A stretch of DNA of 64,000 bases from positions 109,908,142 through 109,972,141 of the forward strand of contig CM049306.1 of the NCBI GenBank assembly GCA_026874595.1, read 5' to 3'. Positions 48,915-62,511 of the stretch are shown in pieces. The position numbers were made by a program, and so were the translations under genes. The notes beneath the pieces are model-generated. The model worked only from the letters and a program-made list of their open reading frames with translations, did no database searches and was not told where the DNA came from. The stretch comes from Sipunculus nudus (lineage: Eukaryota; Annelida; Sipuncula; Golfingiida; Sipunculidae). The first letter of the stretch is position 1; each line of letters starts with the position of its first letter.

Positions 48915-51574
48915 AACAAGGGACCTATGGGTCACGGCGCTCAGCTGTTATATATGATAAAAAAATATGATTTAGAAATGAGGCACATGCTGGTTTTGTG
49001 TGGTAATAAGTATAAGCTGTATTATGAGTTGTTGGTGTTTAGCTTATGTATGATTTTGATAGTACCTTTGGAGACAGAGAAGAGAATTGATTTCATTTAT
49101 TTTATTAACAAATGGAGTACTATTATCACACAGATTTTGACTTGGCCATATAACTTATAAGCAGAACATATAATATAAGAGTTTAACTATTTATTAAAAA
49201 AAATTACAAATATTGTCCCAGATATAATTTTTATTAAAAATAATAAGAGAATAGTATGATTTTTAAAATGAAATATAACTGAAACGATTATTGAAATAAT
49301 ATTAAAGAATATATTCATGAATGCATTCATGAATACATTTGGAAAGTATTTGCACTGGTATTCATATACTTTCATTTTTACCTGAATTCCCATTCTTTAT
49401 GCAAGAAATTTTATAATGGAGTACATATTCATATTCGTATTTAAATACAATTGCAAAGTATTCCCACCATGTCTGGTATTTTTTCAGTTTTCACCAAACA
49501 ATGGTGTTGAGAATCCAGAATGTACAAAATTCACACATTTAAATAATGATCATAAGTACCTGGTTTTATGGCTTTTATTTATATTAAAAAAAAATAAATG
49601 TGATATATTCATTTTGGACTACTTTCACATCAATCTACACACTAGACACATTAGGAATCTAGATTAATATTATCAACTGCATCTTTGTCTATCATTAATT
49701 TCCTTCATATGATCCCTAATGATTAGAAATGAATAATATGATTTACCTTTTTATTATTAAAATTAAACTGAAAAATGCCATAGGTGACTGCATGGTGTTA
49801 TTTGGAATATGTGACATTCTATCCATCGATACAAGATTCTTATATCATCAGTAACTGCAAGTTAATTCCCTATTATTATAAACTAACAAATTCCTTTTCT
49901 ATTTTTCTTTAATTTGTTATTAAAAACCAATAAAAATTTATTAATTTATTGTTTATTGTTATGTTGTTGGTTAAAACTACAAGATGAGTTGGGTTGGACA
50001 CCTGGATCAACTGTGGCTGGCCATAAGCTGCCTGGCTGCCCCAGTATATGCCTCGCCTCAAGCGTGCATAATTTGCTGAAAGTTCAACAAGGTCAACATA
50101 CAGGTGACTCAAGAGTGGCTGGAGAGAGCCAAGGTCTGACATGGTCTCATAAAAACATTAATAAAAGCTACAATTTTTGGCCAATTTCTTTCAGCTTTCT
50201 AAACTCAAAAGCTGAAATCCTTATGTGTGCATAACATGAAAATTATATAAACAGCGCTCACATGAAACAAAAGTGAAATGGTCAAAGTTGGGCAAAATTT
50301 AAGATACTAATTTTATATTTATACTAATAACTTATAAAATTTTACAAAATTCAGAACTAATTTTGGGTATTCAATTGAATCTTGATTAAATAATGTTACA
50401 TCCCTGACAAAAAATCTCTAGCTTCAGCAAGCCCCTTGTTAAGGGAGTAAATATATTTCTTGATTTTTTACAAAGTGCATTATGTTTGGGCCCATAACTT
50501 AAAACAATTACTCAATACTGACATCATTTCTGGCATGTGCACAGAGAATGTATAGAAAAACATGTATATTATATATGATTAAAGTCAGATCAGTGGTTTT
50601 GATATTAGGCAGTACTGAAGTGTAACAATGGGTTTTTAATTGAAAAATGAAGTTTTTCATTAATATCTCAAAGGTATTAAGTCCTAGTGACCAAATTCTT
50701 GGCATGATAGGGGATTTTGGAGACATCTAATTGTATGCCAAATTTTACGAACTGAGAGCTTAAGCTGGGGAGCTGAGCTCTTGCAAACTGCATAACACTA
50801 GCCTGATGTAAACAATATGTTACATGGTGCTTGAAAACTTGAATAATATCTACAGTTTTTGATCAACTGGTTTCAAATTTTTGGTGTTAACAGACAAAAT
50901 GCTAACAAAAACATGCTGAGAAAATTAAATCCACAGTACTTACAGGAAAAAAACGTGCCATGGTCAAAGTTAGGCAAAATTTAAGGCACCATTTTTTTTA
51001 TTTTTGTTAATATTTTAAAAAATTTAAAAGATTTTGATCTAATTTTGGGTATACAATTTATTTTGATTAATTAAAGTTATATTACTTGAAAAAAAAGTCC
51101 TTAGCTTTAACAAGTTTTGTGTTAAGTGATCAAATATCTTTCCTGATTTTTTACAAAATGCATTATGTTCTGGCCCATAACTTTCTTAAATTATATAATA
51201 CAGACATAATTTCAGGCATGTACATAGGAACTATATAGAGGAATATTAATGGTAAATATGAGGAAAAACAGATGAGTGGTTTTGATATTAGGCAGCCCTT
51301 AAGTGTGAAAATAGGTTTATAATAAAAAATTGAGGTTTTTCCTTAATTTCTCAAAGGAACAAAGTCGCAAAGACCCAGTTTTCGGCTTTGTATGAGATCT
51401 TGGGGACATCTAACACTATGCCGAATTTTGGATTCCTAGGTCTTACGGTTTCAAAACGTGCCATATCTACGGACGGACAGACGGACGGCATGACAGATGG
51501 ACGGACAGACGGACGGAAGACGGACAATGGACCACGACTATAGCTCAGATGACTTATAGTCAGCTGAGCTAAAA
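48915..51574 (+). mobile_element. Family F repeat, full-length copy F3
   Basis: Its ends and internal order are as in F1 and F2: AACAAGGGACC, palindrome, GCTCAGCTG, body, two ~0.68-kb units, CGGA-rich tract, hairpin 51541-51571, AAAA. Its recurring minus frames match those of F1 and F2 in position. Confidence 0.82.
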
Positions 51575-51692
51575 AAGCGATTGAGGAGTTCATTCTTATG
51601 GGCTATAAATGAATATGCTATTAATAAAGGTCACGTAAAGTTCATGATGAGGTCAATTAGAATGGGCCGGGTGGTAAGTACGGATCGGGTTG

Positions 51693-51776
51693 GCCCGATT
51701 GAATCAAACTCAATATTATTAGGCCCTGCCATATATATGGCAGGGCCTAATAATATTGAGTCCGATTCAATCGGGC
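51693..51776. repeat. 84-bp near-perfect palindrome
   Basis: Two 42-bp arms meet without a spacer at 51734/51735 and differ at only two positions (CAAAC versus CGGAC in arm sense). Both arms contain CTCAATATTATTAGG and GCCCTGCCATAT. Both strands therefore give the same peptide, so the open frames here are not evidence for a gene. Confidence 0.9.
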
Positions 51777-52174
51777 TAGGATCTGGTTGGAAATGGGCCG
51801 AATTCACCTGTACCCGCCTCGAGACTGGACGATAATACAGGATTACAGCCATTTGGTTCATTTCCGTAATAAATAGACAAGATCACACCTGTCGTGACTC
51901 ACCGAAACATAGCACATTCTTTTAAGATGATTATGTATAATTTAAGGTTAGAACAAAAACTCTTACCTCTGATTCTTCTGTTGTGTCGTCTGCCATCGTT
52001 TGATGTCCTCTTGAGCAACAGACTGGTATATGGAGTCATGGACTGATTTTCGAAAAACAGGGTTTGAACCAGTCTATTTGGCGCAAATGAGCACACCAGA
52101 TGTCGCCCGGGTACCAGGATGATTAGCACTCTTATTTATTATAAAGAGTATCGTAAAACTACCTTAGCTATGAG

Positions 52175-52178
<4 letters not shown>

Positions 52179-52229
<51 letters not shown>
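52179..52229. repeat. (AT)n microsatellite
   Basis: An uninterrupted AT alternation of about 50 bases. The flanks, 51777-52582, hold no supported gene. Confidence 0.9.
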
Positions 52230-52230
<1 letters not shown>

Positions 52231-52582
52231 AAGTAAGGTGTATCAGGTCCAATATATAATATATATAGGCCTATATAAATATAACTATATATAAATATAT
52301 AGTTTTGCTCTGCAGTTTTTTATTGAAAAGCATCTTTTTCTATTTAACAAAAAAAAAAGATAGGCGTAGGCGTACACTTACATCTGGCGAAAACTATGAA
52401 CCGAGCAGTTACAATAACTTCAACATAATCTTAAATACATACAATTATCTACAGTTTTAAGCTAAGCTGACTTTAATAACGTCATCCGATCTATAGATAA
52501 CGATGGTTCGGCCCTCCGTTAACAAGGCCCGCAAAGCACGTTTTGAAAGCGCCGGTTTGATATACGAATCCAAACTTGAAGG

Positions 52583-54912
52583 CCTACATAGTCCCCAATT
52601 TCTTCTACCAAGCCGAAAACTGGGTCACTACGACTTCGTTCCAACGAGATATTAAGGAAACCCCCAGGGGCGTCAAAACAGGGGGGGGAGGGGGTATATA
52701 TATACCCCCCCCCCCTTTTTGGCAATTAAGGGGAGGGCTGGCCAATGTAATCATCCCCCCACTTTATGAAATATATTAATAAATAGAATTAAAGAATGTG
52801 TGTGTGTATATATAAATATACAAAGTCATCCCCCCAACCTGGAAGAAAAATTGACGCCACTGGAAACCCGTCTTTTCCCATTAAAATTCCATTGTTACAC
52901 ATCAAGATTACCTATTATCAAAACCGTTGGTGTTGTTTTTGTTCATATTTGGCATTAACTATTCCTATATATGTTGCCTATATGATCTTCCAAGAAATAA
53001 GGTCTATATTGTATAATTTGTAGGAGTTTGTGGGCCCGTACCGTGACAAAAAGTATATTGTCAAAATATCATGAAATTTATTTACCCTTTAACTGTTGAA
53101 GCTAGAGAGCCTTTTTCTTACATGTCGCTTTATTTATATATTGAATATTTATCTGTTTACCAGAAGTTAGATCAGAATTTTTTTAATTTACTTAAATTAT
53201 TAATATAAACGTAAAATCAATACCTGAAATTATCCAAGAATTTGAACTTGGAAATTTTTTTTCCCTGTACACACTGTTGATTTAATCTTCACAGCGTATA
53301 TACATTAGGATTTAATCTTTTAAAATTTAAAATTTCAAAGGAATTGTTCAAAAAGGGTAGCTTTTATTCAAGTTTTCGGACAGCATGTCAAGTATTGTTT
53401 ACATTAATCCAGCTCAGGACAGTGGTGTTTAGTGGGTGATATAGACCTCGAATCTGTTATCTGTAACATGTTTCTCTCCAGACAGCTTCCTTGGTCCAGC
53501 TTAGCATGGCTACCCCTCTGGGTCAGTGATTGCTCTCATGCATACCTTGGTTTGGATCGGTTTTGGAGTGTCTATCTGAAAAGTTATTCTCTCCAGCTCA
53601 AAATAAAATTCTTACATTTTGATCCTATTTCTTAATGTGTTTTAGTTTTTTATGTTCGCCTGCAGATGTCTCCACATGTCATGGTGGCTCTGTTTAAGTT
53701 TTCATGTGCCCTGAAGATTTCACCATATGTCATAATTTTGGTTGCTTATCAAGCATGAAAGACAACAACAGTCTAAAGCGGAGGACATTAATTCCACGTA
53801 TTTACTTGTCTCAATTCAATTCATTCCTATCCTAGACTTTTGCTACATTTTGGATTTTGCTTATCACAAGGGATTACAATGCTTAAATTGTACATTTAAT
53901 TGAGTCCACAAGATGATGTATTGGGATAAAGTGTGGATGTCCATTATATAACGATTTCCTTACTTCAGAAGAGTAATAACTTTCTTAACATGTGTGAAAT
54001 TGAACATTGATTTCCATATTAAATTATAGTTAAGAAAATAATTAGGATAATGGTTTTTTTCTCCCTTATCCAACATGACGTATATATCTGATTTGAAAAA
54101 GGAATTTTTTTTATCTATTTCACTGTATCTTTTATTTCAGTTAAAATTAAGCATGTACATAAAAATGAAGACACCGACATACAAAACATTTTAGGAATAG
54201 TGATACCCAGTATTTAATTATAGGTTTAATCAATATTCCTGAAGCTTTAATTTAAGTTAATAAAATTATGCATGTAGAAAAAATCCAATGTACAAAACAT
54301 GTTTGGAAAAGCTATCCAAGGAATAACCTAGAAGAAACCATTATAACAATTTTTTAGTAATTTTTTCTTTAAGTAATATTAAATTTCTGTTAAATTCAGT
54401 TTAATCATTTTATGACCAAAGAAAAATTAAAGAAACGTGTATGCATAATTTGACATGATATGAGCCAAACTAAGATGAATAATAATGCAACTTATAATCC
54501 TGAATTAACTTATTTTTTTCTGATTATTTATATTGTGAATTTTTAAATTTGTAAAATAAAAAAGTATTTGATTTAAATTATTCTTTAAATAGATCACTAT
54601 TCTCCTTCCAAATATGGATATGCTGAAAAAATAGTATAATATGAACTTAAAGTATTATTCCCCTGCCTCAGCAGAAAGTGAAATAAAGTGATCAGTCCTT
54701 TCTGCCCACCTGTCCGTCCATCTTTAAATTATTCGTGGCAACCATGTTAGGGTTTATTTTCTTAATCTTATATTGGTTATCACTAAATAGCAGGGCTATT
54801 TCATCTATCTTTTCATATGCTAATGCATAAAAAACAATAATAGATATAAGTATATTTTGCCTTTGCTTAAATTTTACAAAATTCCACTGAGCACCGTGAC
54901 CCATTGGTCTCC
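52583..54912 (-). repeat. Decayed minus-strand family F-related element (F5)
   Basis: Read on the minus strand, the 5' end at ~54912 has CCAATGGGTCACGG and GCTCAGTGG. The middle aligns with 34985-35110 and 38200-38410 of F4 (for example CACTCTTCTGAAGTAAGGAA). The 3' portion aligns with F units near 53280-53430 and 52583-52665. The terminal hairpin is lost, and a G/C homopolymer inversion with TATATATA at 52680-52715 lies near its end. Confidence 0.6.
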
Positions 54913-54915
54913 TGT

Positions 54916-57193
<2,278 letters not shown>

Positions 57194-57688
57194 GGTTGAC
57201 TGGTTTAATTGGCTTGAAAGTATTTTTGTGAATTAAATATTTTATTAAAAAGCAAGTTTGTTATTTGTTTAGTTGTTAAAATTAATTATTAATTGTTAGT
57301 GTATTTCAGTTTATCACTCATTTTAAAAGTAGGTTTTATTTACATATTAATTTGATGTTTTGGTAGTTTTCAATCAATACACTTTATAATTTTATATTTT
57401 AACAAACACTTATGCATTTCACCAAACAGAAATATAAAAATAGAATAAAATAAATATTAATGAGAAATCGTATTTTTCATCACATACTTAACAAGGAGGC
57501 TTATGTACAGGCCTAAAGTGATCCTGGGTAATCAAATTTCTGTTTGGTAAGGTCTGTAGACTGTAGATTTTCCTTTCAGCCATTCCTATCATTATACAAA
57601 ATCATTGATAGATACTGACAATATTCTGGGTATCAGATGAAACAAGGGACCCTGCTAGCCCAGTCAGTCCTACAACTTTGGTATCATA

Positions 57689-58972
57689 ACCAGAATATAG
57701 GTGGTCGACAAGCAACTACATGTATCCGCCAAAATCAGAGTAAAGGGTGAAGTGAGGCATAGATTGAGTGGCAAGGGGAAATAGAGTGAGGTGTGTTGCA
57801 TATTAGCTTGGGTGTCTGCAGCTGAAATGTGTATGTAGGTTGCACCACCTACCACAAATTCCAGAAAGCTGTCCAAGTTGTAAACATATGCAAAATTTTA
57901 GGCAGATAAGTCAAACCACTACTTGTATATGAGTGATTTTATCTCACAGCAGACAAACAGAATAATGTTGTGCAAAAATGGTTGCAGGTGGCACCACCAA
58001 TTTTGGGTATGATTAATTGCGATGTGAGATCTATTCACATGCAAAATTTCAGGGGGATATGTGCAACCAGTCCTGAGATATAAGCCTGAATGTCTGAAGC
58101 ATAAACATAAATGAAGGTGGCGCCACCTGCCACAAAATCAAGAAAGCTATCCAAGATGTATAAACATGCAAAATTTTAGGCAGATAAGTCAAACCACTAC
58201 TGAGATAAGAGTGATTTTAGCCCATGGCATACAAACAGAGGGATGCTGGGCAAAAATGGTTGCAGGTGGCCCCTGAATGTCTGCAGCATAAACATAAATG
58301 TAGTGGCGCCACCTGCCACAAAATCAAGAAAGCTATCCAAGATGTATAAACATGCAAAATTTTAGGCAGATAAGTCAAACCACTACTGAGATAAGAGTGA
58401 TTTTAGCCCATGGCATACAAACAGAGGGATGCTGTGCAAAAATGGTTGCAGGTGGCCCCTCCAGTTTTGTGTGATAAATAGCTATGTGAGATCTATACAC
58501 ATGCAAAATTTCAAGAGGATACATCAAACCAATCCTGAGATATAAGCCTGGATGTCTGCAGCCCGAACGGGAATGTAGGTGGCGCAATCCTGTCATAAAA
58601 TCAGGAAAGCTGTCAAGGATGTATAAACCTGCAAAATTTCAGGCGGATAAGTCAAACCACTGCCCAGATAGGAGTGATTTTATCCCAAGGCAGATGAACA
58701 GATGGACGCTGTGCAAAAATGGTTGCAGGTGGCGCCACCAGTTTTGTATATGATAAAGAGCTATGTGAGATCTATACAGATGCAAAAAAAACAGGCGCAC
58801 AAATGGACGCTGGGCAGAGAGGAAAGGTCAGATGTCAACAAAAATAAGGCCAGATCATAATCCCGAATTTAAAAAAATTCCACCAAGTGGTTGCGGAGGA
58901 GTTCTCCGGAAATCTATGCAGCTGCGGCATCCGACTGAAAGTATCCCCAAACTCTGTTTTGATGGATACAAT
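57689..58972 (+). mobile_element. Tandem-core Helentron-like element, diverged (copy D)
   Basis: The 5' end has GTGGTCGACAAGCAACTAC and GTATCCGCCAAAA. The core has tandem units with GGTGGCGCCACCTGCC blocks; 58117 and 58303 start near-identical stretches. The 3' part keeps GAAAGGTCAGATGTCAA, GAGTTCTCCGGAAA and a terminal GTATCC...GGATACAATT with a poorly paired hairpin. It is older than copies A-C. Confidence 0.72.
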
Positions 58973-59744
58973 TAAAATGCACATACATATCAGTGGCCCA
59001 AGAGGAACCAGGCCCTCAGAGCCGACATAATATCCCATCCTTTTTTTTTGTTATGAATGTTGTAATTCTGGACTGTATTAAAAGTATGATAGGTCAATGA
59101 GTGGGGTTGGCTTTACATAGAGAACTTAATTAAGCCTTACAATCAGACTTGATGCAACACCAGATTAAAACAAATAAAATATAAAACAGTGAAATAAGTT
59201 GAATTATATTGAAAGATTTCTCTTGGGGGGGGGGGGCTGTCCTTCAGCACATTGATAATGGAGAAAATGGACCATACAGTCATGTCAAGTAATCAAAGTA
59301 TATATTTAATTTCTTCAAGTCACCAAGTGTACCTGTTCTAGACATGGTATGATTGCTTTTTAGTCAGTCAAATATAACTACGATTGCTTGCAAATATAAT
59401 GATTAAAAGATAGATGACAATGCAAAGGAAAGCTATTCAGCTAATAAAGAGCAATTATATCAACTCTGAATGGTAATCATAATCACAATAATTATAATTA
59501 CACACTTTATACTGTATAAAACTTGCTGTTTTATGTTAATTTTTAGTTTTGATGTATCCTTGGACAATCACTATTTCAAGTCTTATGAATGACTGCAATT
59601 CATTAAAAAATAATGTTTAGAAATTTTCTTTCTTTTTCTCCGAAAGCTTATGTCTCCTCAATACTTCATCCGTTAAATTTTTTTTTAAATGTAATTTTTT
59701 TTGGTAATGTTTTGTTGGATAATGAACATCATTCTTTCTTTCAG

Positions 59745-59819
59745 ATAAGATGGACTGGAAGATTAAGATAGGTGTTATAATATCCACCAGTATCCTGCAG
59801 GTGGCCTTCACACAGTATG
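59745..59819 (+). CDS. Lectin exon with start codon and signal peptide
   Basis: The acceptor TTCTTTCTTTCAG ends at 59744. Five untranslated bases precede ATG at 59750. The donor TATG|GTAAGTAT is strong. The exon leaves in phase 1. Confidence 0.8.
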
Positions 59820-62334
59820 GTAAGTATATATGTAAATAAGTTGGTCACGTGACACATTCTTTTTGGCCAAAGATTATCATAAGTTTGATTGATTTCAAGA
59901 CAGAGGTTGTGGAATATACAACACATTAAGAGTAAAGTAGATATTATACTTATCTTGAATATAACATTCTTTATCTTGTAGGTAACAATCATAACATAAT
60001 TTATCTTGAGGATATCAGCCCTTCACTTTTGTAATTTTGGAACAGGTCAAAACAAGGGGACATTTTTTGATAAACAGACAAAGTCACTGTTGCTTCGTTC
60101 ATATAAGTAAAATATTTTGGTAAAGCAACATTTAAAATGCTATATTACATGTTTAAAATGAAAACATGAAAACAATGCCCCATCAACACCAAGAATTTTT
60201 ATTAATTTTGTACATTATTGCTATGACACAATAAATAATTAACCATGACACAACAAACCATTAACCATGACATAATCAACCATTAACCAATGACATAATC
60301 AACCATTAACCATGACACAATAAACCATTAACCATGACACAACAAAGCATTAACCATGACACAAAAAACGATTAACCATGACACAACAAATATTAACCAT
60401 TACACATAAACAATTAACCATGACACAATAAACCTTTAACCATGAAACGATAAACCATTAAGCATGAAACAGTAAATCAATAACCAGACACAGTAAACCA
60501 TTTACTATGACACAACAAACCAGTAACCATGACACAACAAACCAGTAACTATGACACAGTAAACCATTAACCATGACACAATTAACCATTTACTATGACA
60601 CGGTAAACCAATGACTATGACACAATAAATCATTAACCATGACACAGTCAACCATTAACCATGACACAAACCATTAACCATGACACAACAAATCATTGAC
60701 CAGGACACAATAAACCATTAACCATGACACAATACACAATTGACCATGACACAAGAAACCATTAACCATGACACAATAAGTCTTTATAACTATCTCACAA
60801 TAAACCATTAACCATGACACAGTTAACTGTTAACCATGACACCATAAACTAACAACCATGACACAGTAAACCATTCACCATGACAGAGTTAACCATTAAC
60901 CACAACATAATAAACCATTAACCATGACACAGTCAACCATTTACCACAACACAATAAACCATTAACCATGACACGGTTAACCTTTAACCATAACAAAATA
61001 AACCTTAAACCATGACACAAGAAACCATTAACCATGACACAAGAAACCATTAACCATGACACAATATAACATTAACTATGACACAATAAACCATTAACCA
61101 TGACACAACAAACCATTTACTTGAACCATGACAATAAATCATTAAGTCCCATCAGGTAGTGTCAGGTTTTGCTCACATTTATTAAAAAAAGTTTATGTTT
61201 TATACTACAGAATGCCCCAGCCCCTGGCTGACATTTGAGGGCATGTGTTACAAGTTTCAGTATGACCCTGCCACGCTGGAAGATGCTGAGAGTTTTTGTG
61301 AGGTAGGAGTCAGAGAGAGATCTCATTGTCATTCATGTCTCTGTGTTTGTCTGTTTGCCGGTTTTATTTTGTTTGGAGTGTGGATCTGTATCAGATGTGA
61401 ATGCTTGGCCATATTTCTGAAAGCATTTTGGAGACCAACATCTTTTGGATGTATGATCTTGTGTCAAATTTGTAGGATGGCTATTGTTTTAAAAATAATG
61501 TAATTGTTATAACGGAAACACATTTTTAAACTTTATCCAGAGCATTTGTGAGTTTTCAGCCATCACAGTTGTACTCTAATAGTTAAAGTACATGGGATTT
61601 AGCTGGCCAGTGAGCATTTTGAACTTTGAAAGCCATTTAGTATCATAGAGTTGTTATTGGCTTTTTCATCTTTGATATTGAATGTTCACACTGTATGTAT
61701 TCAGAGAATATGAATGTCCAGCAGGGAAAAGCATTTCATGTTGTAGCTATCAATGATTTGGTAATTTGATCATTCACCTTTTGGTTTAAGCATTGACCAT
61801 TTGACTATGAGCGCAAGGCCACAAGCATTATATTCTAGTAAAACTGGGCCCAGTTAATGTCACGTTTCTAGTAATACCTGTAAGTTAAAAGTAAAGTGTA
61901 TTTATTGCAGGTAGGAGTGACTTTTGAAGCACCTAAACACAACTGTAGTTTGTTTGTTGTATTATTCTTGGTGAACGTTTTACGATGTCTGTCTTATTTT
62001 AGGCTAACGGAGCATTATTCCTGGTGAACCTTTTAAGATGTTGATCTTATTTTATGCTAACGGGGCATTATTCTTGGTGAACGTTTTACGATAATGGAGC
62101 ATTATTCCTGGTGAAGCTTTTATGATGTTGATCTTATTTTAGGCTTTCAGAGCATTATTCCTGGTGAAGCTTTAACGATGTTGATCTTATTTTAGGCTTA
62201 CGGAGCATTATTCCTGGTGAAGCTTTTACGATGTTAATCTTATTTTAGGCTAACGGAGCAGGACTGGTGAGTGTCAACTCCTATGACGAGCATCAGTTTA
62301 TCTCTACCTGGCTGTCAGATCACGATAAACAACA
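59745..62334 (+). CDS. Secreted C-type lectin, first three coding exons (gene continues to the right)
   Basis: Exons 59745-59819, 61211-61302 and 62249-62334 join in phase (1, 0, then 2 open). Residues 1-23 are a signal peptide (MDWKIKIGVIISTSILQVAF). Next comes the start of a C-type lectin domain: ECPSPWLTFEGMCYKF, with the extra N-terminal Cys pair of long-form domains, DAESFCE, then GLVSVNSYDEHQF. In this family the domain binds sugars or other ligands outside the cell, often in bivalve immunity. The second half of the domain, with the Ca2+/sugar residues (EPN/QPD, WND), is not found before 64000, so specificity cannot be judged. The acceptor just before the ATG implies an upstream non-coding exon. 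Confidence 0.82.
60216..61145 (+). repeat. 22-bp minisatellite in lectin intron 1
   Basis: About 40 copies of a unit like AACCATGACACAATAAACCATT, with scattered substitutions, fill ~0.93 kb. It ends only ~65 bases before the exon 2 acceptor. Confidence 0.93.
61211..61302 (+). CDS. Lectin exon, start of C-type lectin domain
   Basis: The acceptor TATACTACAG and donor GAG|GTAGGA bound 92 bases. With the phase-1 base from exon 1 they give 31 codons with three Cys (C at 2, 13 and 30 of the exon peptide). The open frame beyond 61302 is intron read-through. Confidence 0.85.
61950..62248 (+). repeat. 53-bp tandem array carrying copies of the exon 3 acceptor
   Basis: Units contain CTTATTTTAGGCTAACGGAGCA followed by TTATTCCTGGTGAA. 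AG dinucleotides of acceptor type occur at 62001-62002, 62141-62142, 62194-62195 and the true 62247-62248. One unit has ATG in place of AGG and one is shortened. Confidence 0.88.
62249..62334 (+). CDS. Lectin exon, LVS block
   Basis: The acceptor CTTATTTTAG is at 62248, the peptide is ANGAGLVSVNSYDEHQF onward, and the donor CAACA|GTAAGA follows. The acceptor and the first ~12 exon bases recur several times upstream. Confidence 0.83.
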
Positions 62335-62373
62335 GTAAGATTTTGTGATTCATGTGTTACATATATTATTTTT

Positions 62374-62511
62374 ATCACATTGTATGAGTAGTATGGCATA
62401 GTGTTTTATCACATTGTATGAGTAGTAAGGCTTAGTGTTTTATCACATTGTATGAGTAGTATGGCTTAGTGTTTTATCACATTGTATGAGTAGTATGGCT
62501 TAGTGTTTTAC
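62374..62511 (+). repeat. 34-bp tandem repeat, four units
   Basis: Units of TCACATTGTATGAGTAGTA plus TGGCTTAGTGTTTTA are repeated four times with one or two changes, starting 40 bases after the lectin exon 3 donor. Confidence 0.9.

Noticed and set aside
57640-57655. AAACAAGGGACCC, like a family F 5' start
   Set aside because: Only about a dozen bases match; the palindrome and GCTCAGCTG do not follow.
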